Source: a virus
Strand: one strand, 5' to 3'
Length of the DNA: 42,754 nucleotides
Virus record (IMG/VR): IMGVR_UViG_3300043403_000222
Span: 1-42,754 of that record
In this document: positions 14,056 through 22,100 of the stretch, piece by piece
Layout of the letters: each line of letters starts with the position of its first letter
Position numbering within the stretch: the first letter of the stretch is position 1
Program-made: the position numbers and the translations under genes
The notes under the pieces: generated by a model
Told to the model about the DNA's origin: nothing
The model's input: the letters and a program-made list of their open reading frames with translations, nothing else
Databases searched by the model: none

Positions 14056-14339
14056 TTCACCGCCTCTTTTAAGTCAAGCTTCACCGGCTCAATGAATTCC
14101 ACCCGCTGAAGCTTGCAATCACGAAGGAAAGAAGCAACATCTGAAGCGTAGATATAGCAAGTGCCTCGCGTAAGTATCTGATAAATGCCCGTCTCCGAGC
14201 AGTACGAAGTCTTGGCTATATCTAATTGGCCGCTCTCGCCAAATTCGACAAGACAGATAACTGATTGCTTAACCATGATTTCGACTAGGCGATCGTAATC
14301 AGAGGAAGTATTGTAGCCAGTAATTTTATTGATGGTCAT
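14052..14339 (-). CDS. Hypothetical small protein
   Basis: 95 residues, overlapping the next gene by 4 nt. Mixed alpha/beta (VEIMVKQSVICLVEFGESGQ; YIYASDVASFLRDCKLQRVE). No family recognised. It is the first gene after the 30-bp palindrome. Confidence 0.5.
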   Translation of the reverse strand: MTINKITGYNTSSDYDRLVEIMVKQSVICLVEFGESGQLDIAKTSYCSETGIYQILTRGTCYIYASDVASFLRDCKLQRVEFIEPVKLDLKEAVN

Positions 14340-14436
14340 TGTTTAGAGTTATTGGTGTTGGTAGTATTCGTAGCTCTGGCTCTAGCTGCTCCCGAAACAG
14401 ATGAGCAGTATGTCTTTGTAACCAATTACGGAGACA

Positions 14437-14466
14437 TCTGGTGCCGTAATCGATTACGGCACCAGA
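14437..14466. repeat. Perfect 30-bp palindrome between two leftward genes
   Basis: The sequence from 14437 to 14466 is exactly self-complementary (half-site TCTGGTGCCGTAATC, centre ATCGAT). It begins 8 nt beyond the stop of the DUF5895-like gene, so in RNA it would form a very stable stem. There is no T-run, so it is more likely an mRNA-end or attenuation hairpin, or a protein-binding site, than a classic terminator. Confidence 0.75.
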
Positions 14467-14473
14467 GCAGAAG

Positions 14474-15370
14474 TTAGCCAGGGAGCGCCAGCATCTCTTT
14501 ACCGGCTGGCAGCTCTGCCGGTGCCTGGACAGACTTCAGCCCAGAGATTAAGGGCTGCTCGGCTGCCATGACATCGGTGAACCAGTCGGCATTCTCGTTG
14601 CGCCCAAGGAAGTAATTCACCCAGTCATCGGCAGTGGCTCGGGCATGGTCTACAACCTTCGCCGCCATCACGTTAGCCTTGGTGGTTTCTACCTTCTCTT
14701 TTGCCAAATCGGGCACGAAAACACAGAGCGATCGATAGGTGGCATTTCTGCGAGCAAATGGTTTGTTCAGCGATCGGCAGTGCAGTCTAGTGATTTCGTC
14801 GCAGTTCTGGTTCCAGTGATTCGCAAAGGTTGAACGAGTGGCACCCTTGGCGCGGAACTCGAAAGGCATTTCAGCTAGTGGGCGGTTCTGCTCATCAAGT
14901 AGATAGAGTCGGAAGAATTGCACCATGCCAAAATCGTCTTTCTTTTCCTCTGGAATGTAGTTGTAGTCCCCAGCTAAAATCATGCGTTGCGCGGTCTGGC
15001 TGGCTGTTCGATCAAACGCCAGCAGAGTTGTCTTGGCAGCAACCAACAGCCGGGGCTGCAACAACATCAAGCCGTCATCTGTGCCACCACCGGCAAAATG
15101 ATAAGTGGTGATCTGAGGGTTGGGATCAAGCCAGCCAGCGCGGTCTAACTGCGACATGGGGATAAACCAGCAAGGGGGTTGACCGCCCTCGCCTCTGAGC
15201 GTCTGGATTCGGGGATACTGAGCGTCTAGGTCAGAGTAGCTATCGTCCATGTAGGGGTCATCTTCGGGGATCGCTAATGGCGCAGGTTCAGCGGCGATCG
15301 TCGTGTCTTCGGTGACGACTTCGACAGTTGGTTCTTCGGTGGTTGGTCTGGTGACTTTTTTGGTGGTCAT
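14474..15370 (-). CDS. DUF5895-like cyanobacterial protein
   Basis: 298 residues. After a Thr/Glu-rich N-terminus, QYPRIQTLRGE, CWFIPMSQLDRAGWL, AKTTLLAFDR, FRLYLLDEQNRPLAEMPFEF, KGATRSTFANHW and RSLCVFVP match a family found on cyanobacterial chromosomes, plasmids and phages (DUF5895, from memory), whose function is not established. A role in single-strand DNA handling is possible given its place in an early-type operon, but this is inference. It lies downstream of the 15437-15961 gene and ends at the 30-bp palindrome. Confidence 0.7.
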   Translation of the reverse strand: MTTKKVTRPTTEEPTVEVVTEDTTIAAEPAPLAIPEDDPYMDDSYSDLDAQYPRIQTLRGEGGQPPCWFIPMSQLDRAGWLDPNPQITTYHFAGGGTDDGLMLLQPRLLVAAKTTLLAFDRTASQTAQRMILAGDYNYIPEEKKDDFGMVQFFRLYLLDEQNRPLAEMPFEFRAKGATRSTFANHWNQNCDEITRLHCRSLNKPFARRNATYRSLCVFVPDLAKEKVETTKANVMAAKVVDHARATADDWVNYFLGRNENADWFTDVMAAEQPLISGLKSVQAPAELPAGKEMLALPG

Positions 15371-15436
15371 AATTTTGGTGGATAAATTGGTTCTTGGATA
15401 TGAATGGTTGGTCGCCAGCGGTGGCGATTCCTGGGG

Positions 15437-15961
15437 CTAGAAAATAGCCTCCAGCTCTGGGGCGGCTTGTCGAGCATTCCATTCTTCAGCCGCGACGTTA
15501 GCGGCTTGGTAGGCTGATCGAAAGTTCCTACCGTTGTACTGACAACCCTTTTCAGTTTCCCAGACGGTATCGCCAATAGTCCGGCCATTCACCAGCACGT
15601 CCCAGGCTCTGAGTCTGCAATTGGCGAAAGTCTCCAATGGCTCGATAGTCACCCCGTCAGTCAACGAGCAGTCGAATGTGAAGCAGTTGCCGAAGCGAGT
15701 AATGATGTCTCCGTGGTGCAGCTCGGGTTCAGCGATTACCACGTCGTCTGCGGACAGCAAGAAGTTTTGGTAAAGACCTGAGCCGGGAATGTTCATGCCG
15801 CAGAGTAGAATCACGTTGCCATTGTCGTAATTGATGCGACCCATAACCCGCAGTGTCGCGTAGCCAGGGCGATAGATGATGTCAAAGATTAGGGCTTGGA
15901 GGTTGGGGGTGTCCCATGTTTTCGGCGGACGGTTGGTTTGCGAGGTGGTTTGCTGGGGCAT
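15437..15961 (-). CDS. Hypothetical protein behind hairpin element B
   Basis: 174 residues. No family recognised. The central region is strand-rich (ALIFDIIYRPGYATLRVMG; DGVTIEPLETFANCRLRAW) and the C-terminus helical (FRSAYQAANVAAEEWNARQ). Hairpin element B and its conserved leader lie just upstream of the start codon (leader edge 8 nt away), so translation may be controlled through that leader. Confidence 0.55.
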   Translation of the reverse strand: MPQQTTSQTNRPPKTWDTPNLQALIFDIIYRPGYATLRVMGRINYDNGNVILLCGMNIPGSGLYQNFLLSADDVVIAEPELHHGDIITRFGNCFTFDCSLTDGVTIEPLETFANCRLRAWDVLVNGRTIGDTVWETEKGCQYNGRNFRSAYQAANVAAEEWNARQAAPELEAIF

Positions 15962-15969
15962 AATAGGAA

Positions 15970-16036
15970 TAATTCTTGGTGAGTAACTAGGGGTTGGTGA
16001 AAGCGATCGTTGTTTTTCGAGGACAGGCGATCGCTT
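15970..16036 (-). repeat. HIP1-armed hairpin element B plus conserved leader
   Basis: Hairpin at 16001-16036 (arms AAGCGATCG and CGATCGCTT, constant loop). The 25-nt leader at 15970-15994, which on the minus strand begins ACCCCTAGTTACTCACCAAG, is shared with copies C and D and sits immediately upstream of the start codon. The outer stem pairs differ from copies A and C but remain paired. Confidence 0.75.
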
Positions 16037-16060
16037 TTGCTGTAATGGGCGAATTTCAAC

Positions 16061-16270
16061 CTAAACATCCATTAAGCAATCGTTGCGATCACGCAACCAC
16101 TGCTCAAAACTAGACTCGTTATCCTCGTAACCATCAGGGATTGCGAATTCTGTAGGCTCATTATCACTATCAAAAGTAATATCATCAAAGCTGTTGCCAT
16201 CAATTTTGATTCCATGCTCAGGATTGATGCGGTTCATTTCGGAATTGATTTCAGCGATTAAGTTAGTCAT
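16061..16270 (-). CDS. First gene of promoter cassette 2, hypothetical acidic protein
   Basis: 69 residues, acidic. The N-terminus MTNLIAEINSEMNRINPEHG resembles the first gene of cassette 1 (11831-12070); the rest (DDITFDSDNEPTEFAIPDGY) does not. No family recognised. It is directly downstream of promoter copy 2. Confidence 0.55.
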   Translation of the reverse strand: MTNLIAEINSEMNRINPEHGIKIDGNSFDDITFDSDNEPTEFAIPDGYEDNESSFEQWLRDRNDCLMDV

Positions 16271-16298
16271 TTTATTTTTTCGGTTATTTGAGTGGTGG

Positions 16299-16394
16299 GA
16301 AAGGCTTTAACTCTTTCCCTCATATAACTATTATATCACGCAAATTGGATACTTGTACGTGATTTATATCACACACCTGAAGTTTTTAAGTGTT
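16299..16394 (-). promoter_or_regulatory. CRP-site/extended -10 promoter, copy 2
   Basis: Dyad TGTGATATAAATCACG with the symmetric core at 16359-16372; extended -10 TGATATAAT with TATAAT at 16330-16335; predicted start 16323, dyad centre -42.5. The leader contains GGGAAAG...CTTTCCC (16297-16319), a 7-bp hairpin at the RNA 5' end. It drives the 16061-16270 gene and the operon down to the C5 methyltransferase. Confidence 0.7.
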
Positions 16395-17335
16395 TAGTTT
16401 TTGGCTGCATCAGCGAATTCCACCCGCATCTTCTTGCCAGTTTTAGCTGTGGCGCGAACAGGCTCTAGCTCGCCGTCTTCGCCAGCCATAAAAGCATTTA
16501 GACGATAGAGTTCGCGCTTCAGCGGCTCGGCGATTTCGGCAGGAATCTCACAGCCCTCAGCGGGATTGTTCAGAAGTTCGCAGATGAACCAAACGCGCTG
16601 ACCGAGCTTGTCAAAGTAGGTGCGCTGATGGATGACTTGAGCGACACGGTTGGCAGAGAATGCGGTGATATCAAACATCGTCGGCTGGTCGGCTGCTGCC
16701 GGAGTAGCAGATTTGGCGCGGCGCATATCAGTGATGAGGCGCTGGACTTGAGGCAAGCGCAAGTCGTGGTCAACGATAAGTTTGATGATGGCGTTCAGTT
16801 CGTCCACAGAGCAGGGGTTCTTCTCGCAGAACTTTCCAACCTCATAGCCCAAAGAAACAACATGAGGCATGTGAAGGTGCAGCATCCAGTCGGTGTTGCG
16901 AAGGTGGCGCAGAGAATAATAGTTGATAGCCATCGTTGGGGTTATGGTCAGGCGATCGGCTGCTGCGGCCTTGGTCATGCCCTGCTTCTCCACCAAGAAT
17001 TCCATGCAAGCGCAGTACTCGATCGGCTGATAGGGGATGCGATTAGAGTTGGAGGCCATTGCTAGTATACGGGCTTCATCTTCGGTGCCCTGCTGAACAC
17101 GACAGAGGATTTTGTCATAGTTGAGCTGCTTGGCGGCGGCGAGGCGGTGATGCCCAGAGATGAGCCAGTACAGGCCGTCTGCGTCTTGCCAAACATCCAA
17201 GGGATCGAGAATGTCTTTGTTCCAATTGGCAACCAGCCAGTCTACTTTCTCTTGACTGAACTCTTCAGCACGGAACTGGAAGCGAGAAAGGTCGATATTG
17301 ATAGCGGAGATTTCGATATTGATGGAGCGAGCCAT
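16394..17335 (-). CDS. ParB-like DNA-binding protein
   Basis: 313 residues. Residues about 5-110 are a ParB/Srx domain: FRAEEFSQEKVDWLVANW, then LISGHHRLAAAKQLN (the GHHR box). A helix-turn-helix follows at about 118-150 (VEKQGMTKAAAADRLTITPTM), as in ParB/Noc proteins. The C-terminal third is unrecognised. ParB domains bind or hydrolyse CTP and clamp DNA; here the protein may act in partition, repression or DNA protection. It lies directly downstream of hairpin C, whose leader ends 2 nt from its start codon. Confidence 0.85.
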   Translation of the reverse strand: MARSINIEISAINIDLSRFQFRAEEFSQEKVDWLVANWNKDILDPLDVWQDADGLYWLISGHHRLAAAKQLNYDKILCRVQQGTEDEARILAMASNSNRIPYQPIEYCACMEFLVEKQGMTKAAAADRLTITPTMAINYYSLRHLRNTDWMLHLHMPHVVSLGYEVGKFCEKNPCSVDELNAIIKLIVDHDLRLPQVQRLITDMRRAKSATPAAADQPTMFDITAFSANRVAQVIHQRTYFDKLGQRVWFICELLNNPAEGCEIPAEIAEPLKRELYRLNAFMAGEDGELEPVRATAKTGKKMRVEFADAAKN

Positions 17336-17337
17336 GA

Positions 17338-17406
17338 TAATTCTTGGTGAGTAACTAAGGGTGAATAGATAGGCGATCGTTGTTTTTCGAGGACAGGCGA
17401 TCGCCT
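17338..17406 (-). repeat. HIP1-armed hairpin element C plus conserved leader
   Basis: Hairpin 17371-17406 (arms AGGCGATCG and CGATCGCCT, constant loop) and leader 17338-17362, 2 nt upstream of the ParB-like start codon. The leader replaces a normal Shine-Dalgarno sequence: no GGAG-type site is present. Confidence 0.75.
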
Positions 17407-17425
17407 GAGAGTAGAGATGCTTGGT

Positions 17426-17833
17426 TTACGCTAAGCCAATTTGAGAGACTGGCTGAAGCTCTGGCTGAGAAGCAGCGGCTCTTAGTTTTTGCAGAGTCGC
17501 TGGCAGACCGGCGGCGGTCTTAGTCAAGAGCATGGTGGCCACGATCAAACCGACGAATAGAACTCGCAGGAATGCTCCCGCGAAGGTCAAGAGAACGACG
17601 GCTACAGCAGCTCCAGAGAAAGAAGTTTTGACAGCGAATTCTTCTTGAGCCACGGGAGTCACAAGAAGTTTGGCAGCCACTTTGACAGTCTTTTTGGGTA
17701 GCTCCTCATAATAGGCGGCTAAGGCAGCGCGAGCAGCGGTGGTGGAAGGATACTTTTTGACTGGCAACTGGAACTCGTTGATGTGGCTCCAGATTTCGTT
17801 GCGAGTCAGAGTTGCGATAGCTTGAATGTTCAT
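17426..17833 (-). CDS. Membrane protein, first gene of promoter cassette 3
   Basis: 135 residues. A soluble N-terminal half has a small helical domain (IATLTRNEIWSHINEFQLPV, residues 6-25, SAP-like in pattern). A long hydrophobic stretch at about 75-110 (VAVVLLTFAGAFLRVLFVGL, IVATMLLTK) would span the membrane once or twice. No family recognised. It is directly behind promoter copy 3 and before hairpin C. A holin or superinfection-exclusion role is possible but unsupported. Confidence 0.6.
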   Translation of the reverse strand: MNIQAIATLTRNEIWSHINEFQLPVKKYPSTTAARAALAAYYEELPKKTVKVAAKLLVTPVAQEEFAVKTSFSGAAVAVVLLTFAGAFLRVLFVGLIVATMLLTKTAAGLPATLQKLRAAASQPELQPVSQIGLA

Positions 17834-17901
17834 GATACTTAAAGTTTAAATGAGTGAATAATTGGCGAAGGCGAGGATTGGAGAGGGTTCTATGCCTTCC
17901 G

Positions 17902-17971
17902 CTTATACAACTATTATATCACGCAAATTGAGCTATTGTGCGTGATTTATATCACACACGCAAAGTTTTTT
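17902..17971 (-). promoter_or_regulatory. CRP-site/extended -10 promoter, copy 3
   Basis: Dyad TGTGATATAAATCACG with the symmetric core at 17942-17955; TATAAT at 17913-17918 with the extended TGA; predicted start 17906, dyad centre -42.5. The upstream edge overlaps the end of the leftward gene at 17970. It drives the membrane protein and the ParB-like gene. Confidence 0.7.
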
Positions 17972-18467
17972 AACTTGCAAACTCGACCAGAATCCTCTTG
18001 ACGCAATCTTCGCCAGGGTAATTCGACATGATGATTGCCCAGGCTAAATTGCTCATCAGCACTCCCTTGAAAGTGGCTCCCCGGATATCTGGATAATCTT
18101 CATGGCATCTCACAGCAGATTCCTTAAGTAGTTCGTAAGTAGACTGCTCAAGCCAAGCGTATGCACAGTCCCTGTCCCTGGGATATGAAATTAAAAATGG
18201 TTCGATCGACTGACACTTATTTTCAGTAATGCCACCCTTTGCAAATTTGATCACCAAGGAGCCAAATAACTCATAAGCGCTAACTCCGTCGCCATCAGAT
18301 GTCTTTAGAAATCGGGATTTGGCAGCGAGTAATTCCCTCAACTCGATCGGCACCCGCACACTTTTATACTCCAGGTCTTTCCTTGGCCGACCCAGAGGCC
18401 GAGAACCTTTTGGTGGGCGAGATTTGTTAATTAGTGGTACTGTCTTTTTCTGATTATTAGTGGGCAT
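17970..18467 (-). CDS. AT-hook-containing putative DNA-binding protein
   Basis: 165 residues from ATG at 18467; the longer frame upstream is antisense to the divergent gene and is rejected. SRPPKGSRPLGRPRKDLEY carries a GRPRK AT-hook, followed by YKSVRVPIELRELLAAKSRF, which looks like a ribbon-helix-helix strand and helix. The C-terminal half is unrecognised. The start codon is 5 bp from the divergent ParB-like start at 18473, so each promoter must lie inside the other gene; this protein may repress that pair. Confidence 0.65.
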   Translation of the reverse strand: MPTNNQKKTVPLINKSRPPKGSRPLGRPRKDLEYKSVRVPIELRELLAAKSRFLKTSDGDGVSAYELFGSLVIKFAKGGITENKCQSIEPFLISYPRDRDCAYAWLEQSTYELLKESAVRCHEDYPDIRGATFKGVLMSNLAWAIIMSNYPGEDCVKRILVEFAS

Positions 18468-18472
18468 GACGT

Positions 18473-19111
18473 ATGAAGAAAGTAGTTGCTGATGGCAAAT
18501 GGGAGATTGAAACTTGGGCGATCGAGAAGGCTCAAGAAAAAGCCTGGAAGGACAACCCCAAGCAGATTGCCTCAAATGAGCTGTCCAATCTGCGGCGGCT
18601 AATTGCCACGTTTGGGATGGTGCTGCCAATCATATACAACAAGCAAGTTGATAGTTTGGTGGGTGGGCACCAGCGACTGAAGGCAGCGGCGTTAGAAGGG
18701 CTAATCGAAGTCCCTGTAAAAGTCGTAGACCTGTCGCTCGAAGACCATCGCCGCTTGGCTTTGGCTCTGAGTAAAATTGAAGGTGACTGGGATTACGAGA
18801 AGCTAGCATCTTATATCGAGGAGTTGGCGGGGCACGAAGCCCAGGCTTTGACTGGCTTTGACGAAACCGAGCTGGTGTCAATCTTTGCCAATTACGAAGA
18901 ATCGGGCGAAGGCGAGCCGAACTTTGATTCATTTGTTGAGATGGGTAACAGTGCTGTTCAGAGTCAGCTCGTACCCTTCCGATCGCCTAAGGTTGAATTC
19001 GTTTGCACCCGCGACCAATACAACGCATTACTGGTACGCATACAAAAAGAAGTCGGCACCAATGACCGCGATTGCAGTGACCGGTTCTTTCAAATGATTG
19101 AAGTCGCCTAG
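18473..19111 (+). CDS. ParB/Srx-domain protein
   Basis: 212 residues. WEIETWAIEKAQEKAWKDNP, NLRRLIATFGMVLPIIYN, then SLVGGHQRLKAAALEGL (the GGHQR box) and VPVKVVDLSLEDHRRLALAL define a ParB/sulfiredoxin domain, the type often found near phage packaging genes. The C-terminal part (VEFVCTRDQYNALLVRIQKE) is a small separate domain. It is the third ParB-fold protein in the window. It is divergent, by 5 bp, from the AT-hook gene and 29 bp upstream of the tape measure gene. Confidence 0.85.
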   Translation: MKKVVADGKWEIETWAIEKAQEKAWKDNPKQIASNELSNLRRLIATFGMVLPIIYNKQVDSLVGGHQRLKAAALEGLIEVPVKVVDLSLEDHRRLALALSKIEGDWDYEKLASYIEELAGHEAQALTGFDETELVSIFANYEESGEGEPNFDSFVEMGNSAVQSQLVPFRSPKVEFVCTRDQYNALLVRIQKEVGTNDRDCSDRFFQMIEVA

Positions 19112-19140
19112 TTCCTCATTACCATTATACCCCTGCCCGT

Positions 19141-22100
19141 ATGGATAGCAAAGTCGCCTTATTACTGATTGCTGACGACAGCCAGCTCATCCCCCAAATG
19201 GTGCGCTCTGGAGAAAAGGGCGGGGTTTTGATGGGTAATGCCGTCGCCACCAAGATGAAGGTGACGATCGAGCGGGATATGTCTGGGTGGAAGATGCCCG
19301 GAACTAATTCGATTGGTCAAGGTATTGGTCAAGGTATTGGGCAGGGAATTCTCACTTCCATCACCAGAGTCTTAGCCGGAGGAGCTGGCGCGATCGGAGG
19401 ACTACTCGGCGACTCTCTGAAGGTTGGGGGCGACTTTCAGAAAACAGAAGTAGCCTTTACCACGTTCCTTGGTTCTGCCAAGGATGCCAAGAAGTTGCTA
19501 GGCGAAATTCAGCAATTTGCGGCTAAGACTCCTTTTGAGCTGCCGGAAGTAACTGGCTCTGCTCGATCGCTCATGGCCTATGGCATCGCCTCCAAGGATG
19601 TGATTAGCACCCTGAAAATGGTGGGCGATGTGGCGGCGGGAACCGGCCAGCCACTCGAAGACATGGCGCAAATCTTTGGCAAGGTGCGGTCTAACGGGCG
19701 GATGATGAGCCGTGAGCTACACGAGTTCACTAACCGAGGAGTGCCGCTGATTGCTGAATTGGCCAAGCAATTCGGATTATCAGAAGGCGAAATCCACAAA
19801 CTCGTTGAAACTGGCGCGGTGGGATTCCCTGAGCTAGAAAAAGCCTTCAAAGCCATTACTGGCGAGGGTGGTAGATTTTTTAACTTGATGGAGGCACAGT
19901 CAGCCACCATCCCCGGCAAGATTTCCAACATCAATGACCAATTCACTTTGATGAAAATCAAGGTGTTTGAAGCATTCAAGCCAGCCACCAATACGATTGT
20001 TGATATTCTGGGCAGCTCCTTAATCGCGCTGCAAAATAATGATGTGCTTTTTGATAAGTTGACTGCCCAGGCTCAAGCATTCTCAGACGAACTCAGTAAA
20101 AACCCAGCCGTGGCCGAGGGGATCAATAAGGCGATCGCCGACCTGACTGAGCAGAGTTTTAAGGCGCTGCTTGAATCCGCTGAAGGACTCACCAACTACC
20201 TGAAGGAAAACCCCAACGCAATTGCCGATGCTGCTGCCAACCTGCAAATGTTCCTGGGCGTTATGGGTAAGGTGGTGGAATCGGTAGGCATGGCGATCGA
20301 TGGCTGGACAAAACTAGCGGCGTTGATTGAGGGCGTGGATGCTCATTCGGCTCGGGGGACTCTGACCCCAGCCGACCAGAAAGAGGTTGATCGAAGAATG
20401 GCCGCAATGGGCAAAACTCAGACTGGAATAAACGTCTCGAACAAAGGAGTAGAGTTCGGAGAATTTTATAACACTCCAAAAGGACTGGAGTCCAAGCAAG
20501 ATGCCTATGTACGCCACGCTGCTGACGTTCGAGCAGAGCGAAACAAAAAGATTAACCCCGACTATGAAGATCATTCTGATGTGACTTTGAAGCGAGGCAT
20601 TGATGCGGAGGTTGAGCGGCGGATGGCCGCAATGGGCAAGACCCAGACAGGGTTAGAATTCGATAGCAAGAAGGGATTCCGATTCGGCGAATTCTACAAG
20701 ACCGCCCAAGGCACAGAAACAAAGCAGGAAGCTGAATCGCGTATCCGCTCTCAGGTAGAAGGCGAATTTAGCGACAGGAAATTCGCCTATGAGTCTCGGT
20801 TGAAAACGGCTGCTGACAAAAAGAAAACCGATGCGGCTGCTGCGAATAAGAAGCCTGAGATATATGGCCCACCCGCGCCAGTTAAACCCCCAGACTCAAA
20901 AGAAGACGAGGAGCTGAGGCACCGCCAGCAGAAAGAGATTCGAGCTGCTCAAGCTGAATATAAAAAAGACCGGCTAAAGCGCCAGCGAGATAAATTCTCT
21001 GCTGGTTCCGTCGAGCGCATTGGCCTTGACGAGCAAATCGAAGTTGGCGACATTCGGGAAAAGCACTCGGAGAAGATCGTTAAGCTGCGCGAGGATTTAG
21101 CCAAATACGAGAAGGCTGCTCAGCTCAAGATCAAGAAAGGTGAGAAGGGCGGCGTAGATTATGGCGCGGCAATTGCCCGTACTCGCCAACTCCTTACTCT
21201 GGAGCAGCGCAACCTAAATGAAGAGATCGCTGCCAGTGGCGAGAAATATCGAGATCAACGCAGGGAAGCATCACGCGAAGCGCTTAAAGTTAACAGTAGA
21301 AATCGGGAAGCGCTGCGTGTTGCTCAGGTATCTGCTGGCACCACCAAATTAGTTAGTCAGGCTGACGCAGCGGTGCAGGGTAGCCAGCGCCAACAGGCAA
21401 TCCAGTACTCAATCTCCACAAAGAATGTGAATGAAAAGTACGACGCTGGCCGATTTGAACAACAGCAAAGGCTGCTCGAATTACAGCAAAAGCAAGCCGA
21501 CAAACTGCGATCAGGAGAAAGAGGCGGGGTTGACTACAATGCTGCGATTGCTGGGCAGCGAGAAATCATGCGGCTTTCTGAGCAGCAGCGGCGAGATGAG
21601 TTGGCTGGTGTTGCGGCCAAGCGGCGACTAGAATTACAGGCCATCGAAGATCGCCAACTCATGGAGAGACGTGGTGCAACCCGACAGACCGAGCGCCAAG
21701 TAACGGGTGCCAACCAATCGGTGTCTCAGGCTGGCTATCAACTGCAAGAGACTCAAACAAGCGACAGCCGTGCTAGGCGCAATTTGGAGTACACCCGCAA
21801 CCAAGAAGCTATCAATAACAAATTTGATGAGCAGCGCAAGACCAACCTCCAGGCAATTGAGGATGCCAAATTAGCTCAAGAACAGCAAGTCCGCAGTGGT
21901 GATACTGGAGGCATTGATTATGATGCTCAAATAAATGGCCTTGCAATGGTCATCAACAAAAACGAGGAGCTGCGGCAATCTGAACTCCAACTCCTTGCCG
22001 TGCAGAAAATACAGGCTGATACTGTTGCAGAAAGAGAAGCCGCTGATCGGCGGCGCACAGCAACTAGAAGTCGCCGCGATGAACTGGCTGCCAGTCAAAC

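Noticed and set aside
18468-18629. Upstream extension of the AT-hook gene to 18629
   Set aside because: It is antisense to the ParB-like gene, has a random-looking composition, and ATG at 18467 begins the recognisable protein.
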